Positions 33,858-43,468 of a stretch of 64,000 bases of DNA are shown here, in pieces; positions within the stretch are counted from its first letter, which is position 1, and each line of letters opens with the position of its first letter. The translations under genes were made by a program, and so were the position numbers. The notes beneath the pieces were generated by a model, which saw nothing but the letters and a program-made list of their open reading frames with translations, did not search any database and was not told the DNA's origin. Source of the DNA: Phyllostachys edulis (lineage: Eukaryota; Streptophyta; Magnoliopsida; Poales; Poaceae); assembly GCA_036346405.1 (NCBI GenBank), contig CM070566.1:49913268-49977267 (forward strand). The letters run 5' to 3'.

Positions 33858-34958
33858 CTACTCTTCATCAGACAGGGCCGGAGCTAAGATGTTGTACAGA
33901 CGTCCTCTTCCAGAATTCTGTGGCTTCTTGTTTTCTTGCATATTGTTGGCCTTTGGAACTTCAGTGTTGCCTGGATTTGCTACCTGCTGCTTCTTTGGGC
34001 ATTTACTAGCAAAATGCCCAACCTCATGGCAGTTGAAGCATGTGATGCCTGCAACATAGGAGGGGTTCTTCTGTGGCTGGCCATCCTCAGATGTTTTGGA
34101 AGACTCCAAATTGTCCGGGTCGTTCATTGCAGGCGTTGTTGTTGAAGTTGCTGGCTGGAATCTAACTTGATGCGATGAAGTCCCTCTAGCTTTAGGAAAA
34201 CCTCCAGAGTTGAACTTCTGCGTAGCCATTCTTCTCTTGCGGTTCTCCATCTCTTGGTGCTTACCTTCTTGATGAATCGCCTTGTTGACCAGCTGCTGGA
34301 AATCAGGATAATCCTGGGAAATCAGCTGTACAGACAGATCATCATTGAGTCCTTCAAGGAATTTTTCTTGTTTGTCTTCATCTTTTGCAACATCTTCCGA
34401 TGCATAGCGTGCTAGTTGATTGAACTTGTGGAGGTACTCGTTCACTGAGAGGTTGTCTTGGCGCAGAGAGCGAAATTCCTTCTTCTTGAGGGTCATCATG
34501 CCGGAAGGAATATGTGCACGATGGAAAGCTTGCACAAATTTATTCCAGGTGATGGCTTCAGAATTAGCATGTGAGATGCTGAAGTTGTCCCACCATTCGG
34601 AAGCTGGCCCCATGAGTTGGTGCGAAGCGAATAACACCCTCTCACAGTCGGTGCACTGAGCAATATCCAACTTCTTACTAATCGCCTGGAGCCAATTATC
34701 TGCATCCATGGGCTCTGTGCTGCTTGAGAAAGTGGGTGGACGCATTCTCATAAATTCTGACATGCTGGTCCTCTGAGGTGGTGGAGGTGGAGCTTGGAAA
34801 GTTGTAGCTTGTCGGGTTTGATTGTTGTTGATGGACTGAGAGAGCAGTTCAATCAGACGGTTTTGATTTTCCATCATCTGCTGCCATTCTGGTCCATTGA
34901 TTGGGGCACTTCCATCACTGTTGGTGTTGGTTCCACTTCCAGAGTGACGAGTGTTCAC
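33858..34958 (-). CDS. Intact gypsy (Del/Tekay-type) gag protein
   Basis: This is a complete 366-codon frame with no stops or shifts, the only intact retroelement gene of the window. A Q/N/P-rich N terminus is followed by the retrotransposon gag (capsid) domain at about residues 80-220. It includes DADNWLQAISKKLD, FASHQLMGPASEWWDNF, FVQAFHRAHIPSGMM and LSVNEYLHKFNQLARY. A single CCHC zinc knuckle (CFNCHEVGHFASKC) lies at residues 307-320. The capsid packages element RNA, and the knuckle binds it. The gene has no pol neighbour, so the element would need enzymes from a related full-length element. The wording of the capsid resembles the decayed gag at 58530-59472. Confidence 0.9.
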   Translation of the reverse strand: MNTRHSGSGTNTNSDGSAPINGPEWQQMMENQNRLIELLSQSINNNQTRQATTFQAPPPPPQRTSMSEFMRMRPPTFSSSTEPMDADNWLQAISKKLDIAQCTDCERVLFASHQLMGPASEWWDNFSISHANSEAITWNKFVQAFHRAHIPSGMMTLKKKEFRSLRQDNLSVNEYLHKFNQLARYASEDVAKDEDKQEKFLEGLNDDLSVQLISQDYPDFQQLVNKAIHQEGKHQEMENRKRRMATQKFNSGGFPKARGTSSHQVRFQPATSTTTPAMNDPDNLESSKTSEDGQPQKNPSYVAGITCFNCHEVGHFASKCPKKQQVANPGNTEVPKANNMQENKKPQNSGRGRLYNILAPALSDEE

Positions 34959-35500
34959 CTGTTGGTTTCTCTAGAGATTTAGGAAAGGAGACAAAGGATA
35001 GGGAAAAGACAATTTAAGAAGAACTAAGGGGATAGAGCAAAACAACACTCCCAAACGAAAGAACCAACTTAAGAGCTTTCCAGAAAAACTTTAACAACGT
35101 TCTACTCGATCGATAATTGTAACTTGGTGAAACAACTCAATACACAGAATGCATCTTGGCAAACTTAAACTATATGGCTTAGCTGACATCGCATCTTTTG
35201 CTCGTGGTCTTCGATGATTCTTGCGTGACGATGTCCTCTTGATAGCTTCATGTCTTGTGGTCTTGAACGTATTGGTAGGAAACGTGTTGACCATCTATAG
35301 AAATTTATAAGGGAGAGAGGGTCCATTTAACATTATAAAATGGTGAAGAAAGATTTAGGTGAGAAAGAACTGCTATAAAGAAGCTATAGATAGATGACTC
35401 AAATGAGGAGAGAACAAATTATTTTTCTTATTATATAAAATAAATTTTCAAGTTTTCAACTAACGTCCATTCTAACTAGGTCACGACCTACAGTCGATAT

Positions 35501-35513
35501 GGCTCTGATACCA
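35501..35513 (-). other. Primer binding site of the gag-only element
   Basis: On the minus strand TGGTATCAGAGCC, complementary to initiator Met-tRNA, lies five bases after the U5 end at 35518. Confidence 0.92.
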
Positions 35514-35517
35514 CTTC

Positions 35518-36079
35518 TGTCGGACCCAGGATTAACACCCCAAATCCTCTGTGTATTTCTGAACTAGTCCCATGATCAGTAGCTAGTTCACACAGTTAAA
35601 CAGATATGGTAATATCCATAAATCGCACAATTATATTAATGATCAACAGAGTTTATTACAAAAGAGGCTTGCAAGCCAACAATAAAGAACACAGCGGAAG
35701 ACGAAGAAGATATAGTAGAGTCCAGTTAATACGCCACGAACAATCGATCGGGTAGTCATAAGTGCTCATACTTGCTTTATGCAAATAAATTTCAGAGGAG
35801 AAGAACTTTGCTACCGGTGTGGATCTCGATGACTAGGCCGCTACCCCAGTCGATTGCCTGTGGCAGATTAACTGGACTCTACTACATCTTCTTCGTCTTC
35901 CGCTATGTTCTTTATTGTTGGCTTGCAAGTCTCTTTTGTAATAAACTCTGTTGATCATTAATATAATTTTACGATTTATGGATGTTACTATATCTGTTTA
36001 ACTGTGTGAACTAGCTACGGATCATGGGATTAGTTCAGAAATGCATAGAGGATTTGGGGTGTTAATCCCGGGTCCGACA
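35518..36079. repeat. Palindrome made of two inverted U5 ends
   Basis: The left arm (35518 to about 35763) starts TGTCGGACCC. The right arm (36079 back to about 35765) starts with the same sequence on the other strand. Over about 210 bases the arms differ at roughly a dozen places. The right arm extends about 70 bases further into the LTR (TTTGCTACCGGTGTGGATC segment) than the left, and the left has a small internal loss near 35745. The normal 5' part of the LTR (U3 with its promoter and TGTAACATCC end) is absent. Confidence 0.88.
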
Positions 36080-36301
36080 GAATGGGCTGAGCCCGAAGGA
36101 AAAAAGGAAAGCCCAAAGTTCAAAAAGAAGAAATTCGAGCTTGAATTTGAATTTCAAAGGTCAAAGATATTTGAAACACACATCCGAGCTAACAGAAGGA
36201 ATGAGGTTTTCGCAAATAATTTGGTAATTTGAAATACAGCGAGGAACGAAAATCCAGAATAGTGAACTATTTACCGTTCAAAAACAGGACGTTACAAAGG
36301 G

Positions 36302-36420
36302 GCAGCTGATGAGGTGAGAGGTCTTGTCCTGAGGAGATCTGCAAGCTTAGAGTTACGACCGGCTGCTCCAGTCTGCTGATTGTTTAGCAGGGTTCGCAGA
36401 ATCTGAGTCTATTAGAACCT
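36302..36420 (+). other. Sequence upstream of HMA copy B
   Basis: It begins with the flank GCAGCTGATGAGGTGAG, the uninterrupted version of the LTR-A target site. It ends at the abrupt start of HMA exon 2 homology at 36421. No HMA exon 1, intron acceptor or promoter is found. Confidence 0.6.
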
Positions 36421-36886
36421 GATATCGAGTACGACGAGAAGAACAACCGCGTGATCGTCGAGGGGCCCTTCGACCCCGACAAGCTTGCCGACAACCTCTG
36501 CTGCAAGGCCTGCAAGATCAAGGACATCGAGATTTGTCGAGCCCCCGCCGCCCAAGAAAGAGAAGCCCCAGCCCCTGCTGCCGAAGAAAGCGAAGCCCAA
36601 GCCCCCGCCGACCAAGATCGTGGAGGTTCCGTACCCGTGGCCCTACCCCTAACCGTTCCCGGAGTGGCCGTCGGACTGCTGCTGACACCATGGCCACGGC
36701 GGCTGCCATTGCTGCTCCTGCGGCAAGACCAAGGAGGCTCCCCCGCCGGCTCCGGCGCCCGCGCCCGAGCCCCCGCCCCAGTACATCATGTCGCCGTACG
36801 CTTCGCAGCCATATCCCTGCGGACCATACGGCGGCTACAAGATCTTCTGCGAGGAGGACCCGTCCAACGCCTGCGCCATCATGTGA
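36421..36886 (+). pseudogene. HMA/HIPP copy B, truncated and broken
   Basis: Homology to copy A starts inside exon 2 (ATCGAGTACGACGAG), so exon 1 with the CxxC metal site is missing. An extra T near 36533 shifts the frame at the end of the HMA fold. In the ancestral frame there are stops at 36650-36652 (TAA) and 36683-36685 (TGA). The end still reads CAIM and TGA at 36884-36886. The linker has only one proline/cysteine unit, and the C run that is short in copy A has five C here. It cannot make a HIPP protein. It is useful as an outgroup for the changes in copy A. Confidence 0.88.
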
Positions 36887-37505
36887 TTCAGCTAGTACGT
36901 TGCTGATTATCACTCTCCCTACGCTAGCTCACCGTTGTTCATCGTAGTCACACCACCCTGATGCGTGTCCATCCTGTATAAGCATCATACAGATATACGC
37001 GCACACATATATAAACTCTACGCACATACATATATACGTACTCCGGTTAATTTCTTGTTTTTCCTTATTGCCATCAGAAGTGAAAATAAAAGATAATTAT
37101 GTATGTATGGATGTATTCATAAATAAAGGAGGATGAGACTTTTTAATTCACTCGATCGATATAGTATCATTTCTATGTTGCCCTCAAATTTCACTGTCGG
37201 CACTCGACTTTATTTATGTTGCATTCTGATACTTCATTATCCTCACCAGCTTTACCTTCTTCCGTCGCTTCCATTTGTCATCAGTAGCGATAATGCTGCA
37301 TGCCTTTCGTGTATCTTTTCGTATAATCCACAGTGTAGACACAGGACGAAAAGACAAGCTTGGTACGCACAAAATAATCGGTTGGAAAAGTGAGTACTGA
37401 GTAGTAGTGCTGCACACGCGCGTAATGGTCAAGAGCTGAGAGTGAGATGACAGGTACATGCGTACGTAGCACTACATGGGTGGCCGCGACGTGGATGAGA
37501 GTGTG
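36887..37505 (+). repeat. 3'-flanking block of HMA locus, copy B
   Basis: This is colinear with 19453-20200 but lacks a stretch around 37440-37460 that copies A and C keep. It ends GGATGAGAGTGTG, where an LTR begins. Confidence 0.85.
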
Positions 37506-38967
37506 TGTAACACTCCTGTTTTTGGACGAAAATAGTGTTTACTATTTGGATTTCTGTTTTCAAACCATCTTTCAAATTATCTGGCTATTTCAAATCTTCT
37601 AGCTTCTAGCTAAGCTCGGGTTTGTGTTTCAAACCTCTTCGCAAATCTTGAATTCAAAATTCGAATTTGATTTCCTCTTTTTCATTTTAGGCCCTTTTTC
37701 ATTTTGCCTTTCCTCTTTCCGTGGGCTCAGCCCGACATCTCCTTGGGGCCCGGGCCACTCCTTCCTCCTGCCCTCTTGGCCTTTTCCCCGGCCCACCACC
37801 TGGCCTTTTTCTCCTAGCCCGACTCCCATGCCTTCTTCTTCCCCCGGCCGGTCACGCTTGAGCCTCGCCCTTTCTCTCCCTCGTGCGCACTGCCAGCCAC
37901 GCGCGCCGAGTGACGCCACCGCCTGCCGCACCCCACGCCGCTCCCTGCCACCCCGTGCCTCATCACCTGCTCCTCTGCTGCGCTCTACGCCCACCATGGC
38001 AAGCGCTCGTGCTCCCACCACGTCCTGTCACTTCCGTCGTCTACCTCGGCCTCCCAAAGTCGCCGCTCCATCGCCATGGCGTCAACACCATCCCTGCGCA
38101 CACACCATGGCCGCACCAGGGCAGCTCCGCCTTGTCCCATCACCTGCTTGTCCTCGGCCGTGACCAACCTCGTCAAGTCGTCGCCCCTCGCTACGCAACC
38201 CCTGCGACCACCTGCCTCCGCCCCGTCCCAATGCGGTGCGCGTCACCCGCCCATGCTGCCATGCCTCTGGACCAAGCACCGTCGACCCTCAACAGCTCCT
38301 TCCTCTTCTCCTCGGCTATAAGAGGCCCCCTCCTACCCTTGCCTTCCCCAATTTGCTTTCCCCCTCCCTGCTGGTAAGCCTCCACCAAGCACAACCGGAG
38401 CCGAGCCGTCGCTCCCGATTCGGCCACGCTGCCTCGCCACCGCACCACCGCGCCGGTGAGCCTCGCCCCTGGGAGACCCCGTCACCATGTGCCCCAAGGC
38501 CCGAGGAAGCCATCCCCCCCATTTCACTGGCCTTCTTCTTCCTCCTCGGCGAGCTCCCCACGCACGCTCCCCCGCCACTGCCCTGGCCCGCGTCATCGGA
38601 CGCCTCCGAAGCACCTCTGGCCTCCCCGCCCGGTTCCACGCCTCCCTCGTGGCGTCTGCTCAGGCTTGCCGCCTTCGCCGCGCCGCCACTCCACCGCCAA
38701 GACTCGCGATCCGTGCACCGCCGCCTTCAATCGCGTTGCCGTCACGCCGGACCTTCTCCGGCGTCGCCTCCACCTTTGCCTCGCCAAGGGCCTCCCGCCC
38801 GTACCCTTCCCCAGCTCCGTCGCTTGCCGACGCCGGCGAAGCCCCACGGGCCCTGGTCCTCCCGCCCCTGCTCTGTTCGCATTTCAGACCGGAGCCGTGC
38901 GCAACCAAATCCCGGTCGGGATTTAAGACAAGTGGCGATTAGCCACATTTAATGACGCCCTAAACCA
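37506..38967 (+). repeat. 5' piece of gypsy LTR-B
   Basis: It begins TGTAACACTCC after the flank GTGTG (37501-37505) and is closely similar to 23514-24930 from position 37584 on. It breaks off at TAAACCA (38967) and passes directly into HMA 3'-flanking sequence. A TATA (CTATAAG) lies at 38316-38322. Confidence 0.85.
38316..38322 (+). promoter_or_regulatory. LTR TATA box (LTR-B, 5' piece)
   Basis: CTATAAG in the same context as 24253. Confidence 0.5.
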
Positions 38968-39895
38968 GAAGTGAAAATAAAAGATAATTATGTATGTATG
39001 GATGTATTCATAAATAAAGGAGGATGAGACTTTTTAATTCACTCGATCGATATAGTTTCATTTCTATGTTGCCCTCAAATTTCACAGTCGGCTCGGCACT
39101 CGACTTTATTCATGTGGCATTCTGATACTTCATTTTCCTCAGCAACTTTACCTTGTTCCGTCGCTTCCATTTGTCATCAGGAGCGATAATGTTGCATACC
39201 TTTCGTGCATCTTTTCGTATAATCTACAGTGTAGAGACAGGACGAAAAGACAAGCTTGGTATGCACAAATTAATCGGTTGGAAAAGTGAGTACTGAGTAG
39301 TAGTGCTGCACACACGCGCGCGTAATGTAAGAGATGAGAGTGAGATGATGGTAGAAAACGACGGGAGTGCAAGGCAACAAACGCAAGACGTGGTGGTCTC
39401 GAACGGTGGAGCGGGGTCTCCCTCCGGGGCACGTCGCGGCGGTCGATTTGGACGGAGACGGCATCAGCGACAACCTCACCGGCGATGGACTCCTCCTCTG
39501 TGTTCACCTCGCCGGGTCTTGCGTAGGCGGGGAGCTCGGCGACGAGCACGGAGGGCGTGGTCCCGTCATGACGGTGAGGTTGGCTTGGCCAGGCGCATAC
39601 TTGGATCCATCCAAGAGTGTGACTTTGCTATCTATGCGGTGCCCGGCGGGTTATGCGGGCCGGCTTAGTGGATTGACCAGCCCCACTTGCATCCCTAGTA
39701 GTGGACGTGCACACGCGCTAAGCCAGAGTGTCAGGACAGGTACATGCGTACGTACACGTAGTCACGTACGTAGCACTACTACATGTCTACATGGGCTAGC
39801 TGTGACGTGGATGAGAGTGTGAGGCCGTGAGAGGCAAGGGAGGGGATGAGGTGGTCCTAGCAATTGGGATTTGTCCATGGCCTTGCGTCCCTAAG
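38966..39895 (+). repeat. HMA 3'-flanking block, copy C, with the empty target site
   Basis: It starts at CAGAAGTGAAAATAAAAG (equal to 37075 in copy B) and continues past the place where copy B is interrupted. GTGTG at 39817-39821 is followed directly by AGGCCGTGAGAGGCAAGG, the uninterrupted LTR-B target. It contains an extra 290 bp at 39409-39697. No HMA coding sequence is present in this copy. Confidence 0.82.
39409..39697. other. Unidentified GC-rich insertion of about 290 bp in copy C
   Basis: This stretch is absent from copies A and B at the same point (after GGTCTCGAACGGTGG). On the minus strand an open frame spans it (VLVAELPAYARPGEVNTEEE, IAGEVVADAVSVQIDRRDV). No family was recognised. 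Clear target duplications or inverted ends were not found. Confidence 0.5.
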
Positions 39896-39900
39896 ACAAA

Positions 39901-42900
39901 TGTGGGATCTGGATTTTCTAATCCCGAATTCTCTGTGAAAGATACTGTGCTATTCTCTGGATCAGTAGATAGCACTCACAGACACATTGCTGAATCATTT
40001 CTTACATAGCGTAAAACCATACCATTCATTAATTTAACACATCAGAGTTTACATAGACCGCATCAGGTCAAGTTTTACAATAAGGGCCGAACAGGCCAAA
40101 CTGATTACATTACAAAAGCAAAAGCGACAATAGAAGCAAAAGGGTGAGGGCACATCTCTCCGCAGGCAAGCGACTGGGGAAACCTGTGTGCGTCCAATAT
40201 TACCCGAAAACTCAGATAATATAGGATGCACGTAAGCACCGACAGAGTCAGCTGGACTGAGGCGAGATCTAGACTAAAAGGACTAAAGTACTCCTCATCA
40301 TCTCCTAGGCCTCCAACTTCTGCATCCTCGTAGTATGCGTAGTCTTCAGGATTTCCTGCTTCTGAGGGTTTTAGGGGAAAGAGCGAGAATGAGCACAACT
40401 TCTATGCTTGCGAACCAACACACAAGATGCAATAATATATATGCAAGGCTTAACAAGGATGGTTCGGGTTCTTTTATTTGCTAAAGTAATATTTTCAATT
40501 ATCATAATTACAAATTCCTATCACTTAGCATTTTAACCAAATTGCATTTTATTAAAGGGAGAAATTGTGCAATAATTATTTCAATAGAGGTTCCCTCTGC
40601 CGGAACCTATACCGTATGTTTCTTTTGATTGGAGCTACCTCCACTCATTAACACCACTAAGTTCGAAAACCCAGGGAAAATCCAATCTTAGGGCTAGGTG
40701 AGCCCACCACATTTTCATATCACCCACAAAGGTTTTTGAAATAGAACTAACTCTAGTAAGGTTCCCATGTCCGCTTTTGACCGTAGGCACGGCTGTTCGA
40801 ACAGTTTATTATTCTGTAGAGACTGTATACTTTACCCACAAGAGATAATCGTCTTGATATGTACACATGCTTCCTTAGACGTGTGAATCAAGGGGACTAT
40901 ACACTTTGCCCACAAGGCCTTTACAATGCCTCCCTCAGTATTAGTTGCACCCGCTAAGATTTCGCCTGATAAGGGTTACGTTCTTGTAGACTCATTAACC
41001 CTTACCCAGACCCCCTTCACCATGAAGGCTTACGGCGTCACGGGTCATCTACCTGGTGCAACTCGTACTGGTGGATACAAATTATTTAGCCAGGTTGTAC
41101 TTTATAGACTTATGGTTGCACTATTTTACATTGGGAGGTCATCATAGGATTAAGTCCTTAGGGTTATCTTGGCGGTTCATTCCACATTCCATCCACCTTG
41201 GGCTGCATTAGCACCCATCAACATACCATCAATCATACCATTCGTCCAGACAGTAACAGCAAGTTATTAGGGTTTTTGAGGAGCAAAATACATCAACTCA
41301 ACCATCTCAGTCATTTACCCACAATTACTGCCCAAAACCACATTCATGTTTAAAAGATGATGATTAGGACATTTAATGTCTCGATACTTAAGCAAGACTA
41401 GCATGTCGCTTAAGTACAACCTATGACTAGTATTTACCATATAGTTACTAGGGTGACATGGAATAATGGATTCAATTGTCAAGGAATGGCATAATAATTA
41501 ATTAATTATCAAATGGGTATTTAACTACCTTAAGCTTTTAACATACATTTGTTTAAAGAATTAAAGCATGCATTTTTGGTAATTTAAATGAATATAATTT
41601 ACATAAAATGTAGGCTCAAAATGATCAAAGTATTGACTTGCCTTGGTTAAGAGTAAGAGAGTCTTGATAGTCTTGTGCTTGATCAAGATGGAGGTCTCCC
41701 GCGTCTTCGAATCCTAATCGGATGAATGTACCCGAAAAAGGCACAAACAAGCAATGAGAGCAAATAAATACAATAGGAAAAACAAATGAACTCCAAATTA
41801 AACAAGACCTATGCCATTAGCAAGATCTTGAATTTACAAATTTTTAGAAAGAAATTTCATAATTTTTGGAGTTACGACGGAGAAATGAATTTTTGAAGTT
41901 TCTCCTTTGAATAAAACTCAAGAAAAAAAAGAAAGGAGAGAGAGCACTAGGCTAGCGGGTTGGTCCCACGGCGTAGTGGCATGGCTCACGGGTAAACCGC
42001 GTGGACTGAGTCCACTTGCGGGCACACTCGGCAGCGTGAACTGGGCTCTTGGCGCATCAAGGAGGGAGGTCAAAAAGGGCTATGGGGCAGGTCCACTCGA
42101 GCCAGGCAGGGGAGGCTAGGCGAGGCAACTCGAGCGGCCGGGAGCGGAGGCGACACCGGTGAGCAGTGGCGTGGGGAGGCTGGCGAGCAGGCGGATTGGG
42201 TTCCCCCGAGGTTGGGGATCCCGTGGGCGGAGGTGGCGGCGTCGGAGAGGGGTGAGCGCAGCGGCGGCAAGGCCCGAGGCGGTGGCGAGTGCCATGGGCT
42301 GGAGGCGCACGGTGGTCCCAGCGGTGTGGTGACCTGGAGTGGAGTGCGGCGCGCCCACCGGCTGCACCTGGGGGTGAGGAAGCCGGTGGAGGGGTCGGAG
42401 TGACTCGGGGGCGACTGAGGCGGTCCGGTGGCGGCGACCGGGGCGGAAGAGAGGGGCGACAGTGGTGGAGCATCTCAGCGGAGGGGAGGCAGCATGGGGA
42501 GGTGGGGGATGGAATCCTCAGCTCCAGTGGCACCTCGTGACGGGTGCGGCGGCGTGTTGGCGGCACCGGAGCGGCCGAACGGCGGGGAGGCGGCGTGGCC
42601 AAGGCTGGAGCGGGAGCTCGGCACAGCTTTGGCTCTGCTTCGAGGAAGAAGGAGGTGAGTGGAGTAAAGGGAGGGGTCAAGAGGGGAGCTTGGGGCTCTC
42701 TTACAGCCAGTAGTGGAGGATAGAGTCGTTGGGGGAGGAGCTCTAGTGGTTGCGTGATCCTGTGGGGCGGCATGGGCGGGCTGGCATGCGGGATGGGCGC
42801 AAGTGATGGGATGAGTCAAGCATAGGCACGGGCAAGGCAGGGCGCAGAGTGCTGACGGCAGCGGCGTGGCACTCGTGGGCATGACGACCGGGTGGCAGAG

Positions 42901-43468
42901 GGAGCGGTGACGACTTTGGCGCTTGGGCGGGTGGTGGAGGGGACGGGGTGGCAGGGAAGCTCGTGGGTGGCAGGGAGTGACGTCATGGGGCAGCATGGGG
43001 TGCGCGGATGGGTGTGGCTAAATAGGAGTAGGTGGCGTCGCAGAGAGCAGGAGGCGGCAGGGAGCTCGAGGTGGTGGTAGGCGGTTTCGTGGCTAGCGTG
43101 GGTGGCTCAGGCCAGGGGAGAAGAAGGAGCAAGGGGATGGGAGCTAGGCCAAGGTGGGCTGAGAGGAGATGGGCCGACCAAGAAAGAAGAAGAGAGGTTG
43201 GCCGAAGGGGGCTGGGCTGGGCCGGTCGTGGGAAATGGGAAAGTGGGCTAAGCCCAAAAGGAGGAGGGAGAAAATGAGAAGATGCCCAAATCCGAAAAGA
43301 AGAATTCAAATGCGAATTTTGAATTCGACAGTTTCAAGGAGGTTTGAAACACAAACCTGAGCTTAGAGGAAGCTAGAAGATTTGAAAATATTTGATAATT
43401 TGACATACGGATGGAACACCGAAAAACCAAATATATTTACTATTCCCGTCCGAAAACGAGATGTTACA
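39901..43468 (-). mobile_element. Solo gypsy LTR (LTR-E), minus orientation
   Basis: On the minus strand it starts TGTAACATCTCGTTTTCGG (43468) and ends with a decayed TGTGGGATC-type terminus at 39901. It is colinear with LTR-D and LTR-B. The flanks ACAAA (39896-39900) and AGAAA (43469-43473) differ at one base. No internal region is attached. The GC-rich part 42000-43270 contains only chance frames. Confidence 0.72.

Larger units (their letters stand above)
30650..36079 (-). mobile_element. Gag-only non-autonomous gypsy element with two U5 ends
   Basis: This minus-strand element is flanked by the exact duplication GAATG (30645-30649 and 36080-36084). The order on the minus strand is palindromic 5' LTR remnant (36079-35518), Met-tRNA primer site, leader, intact gag, polypurine tract and 3' LTR (33756-30650). 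There is no protease, RT, RNase H or integrase. The polypurine tract follows gag by about 90 bases, so pol was already absent when it moved. This matches the published class of terminal-repeat retrotransposons with only GAG (TR-GAG). Oddly, both outer ends read TGTCGGACCC inward, that is, both are U5 ends. Related LTR-E shows the uninterrupted target sequence (near 43245), which supports the insertion boundaries. Confidence 0.85.
27145..36296 (-). mobile_element. Solo gypsy LTR (LTR-D), minus orientation, with a nested insertion
   Basis: Read on the minus strand the LTR starts TGTAACGTCC (36296) and ends at TGTCGGACCC (27145). The exact 5-bp duplication AAGGG stands at 27140-27144 and 36297-36301. 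Without the insert at 30650-36079 and its GAATG copy it is about 3.7 kb. There is no primer site, polypurine tract or gene belonging to it, so it is a solo LTR left by recombination between two LTRs. The interior holds TA and GA runs and a GC-rich central part (29480-30640) with no credible gene. Confidence 0.85.

Noticed and set aside
37624..38952. Frames of 160-240 codons in the 5' LTR-B piece
   Set aside because: Paralogous stretch 23554-24900 has small insertions and deletions that break them; no domain recognised.
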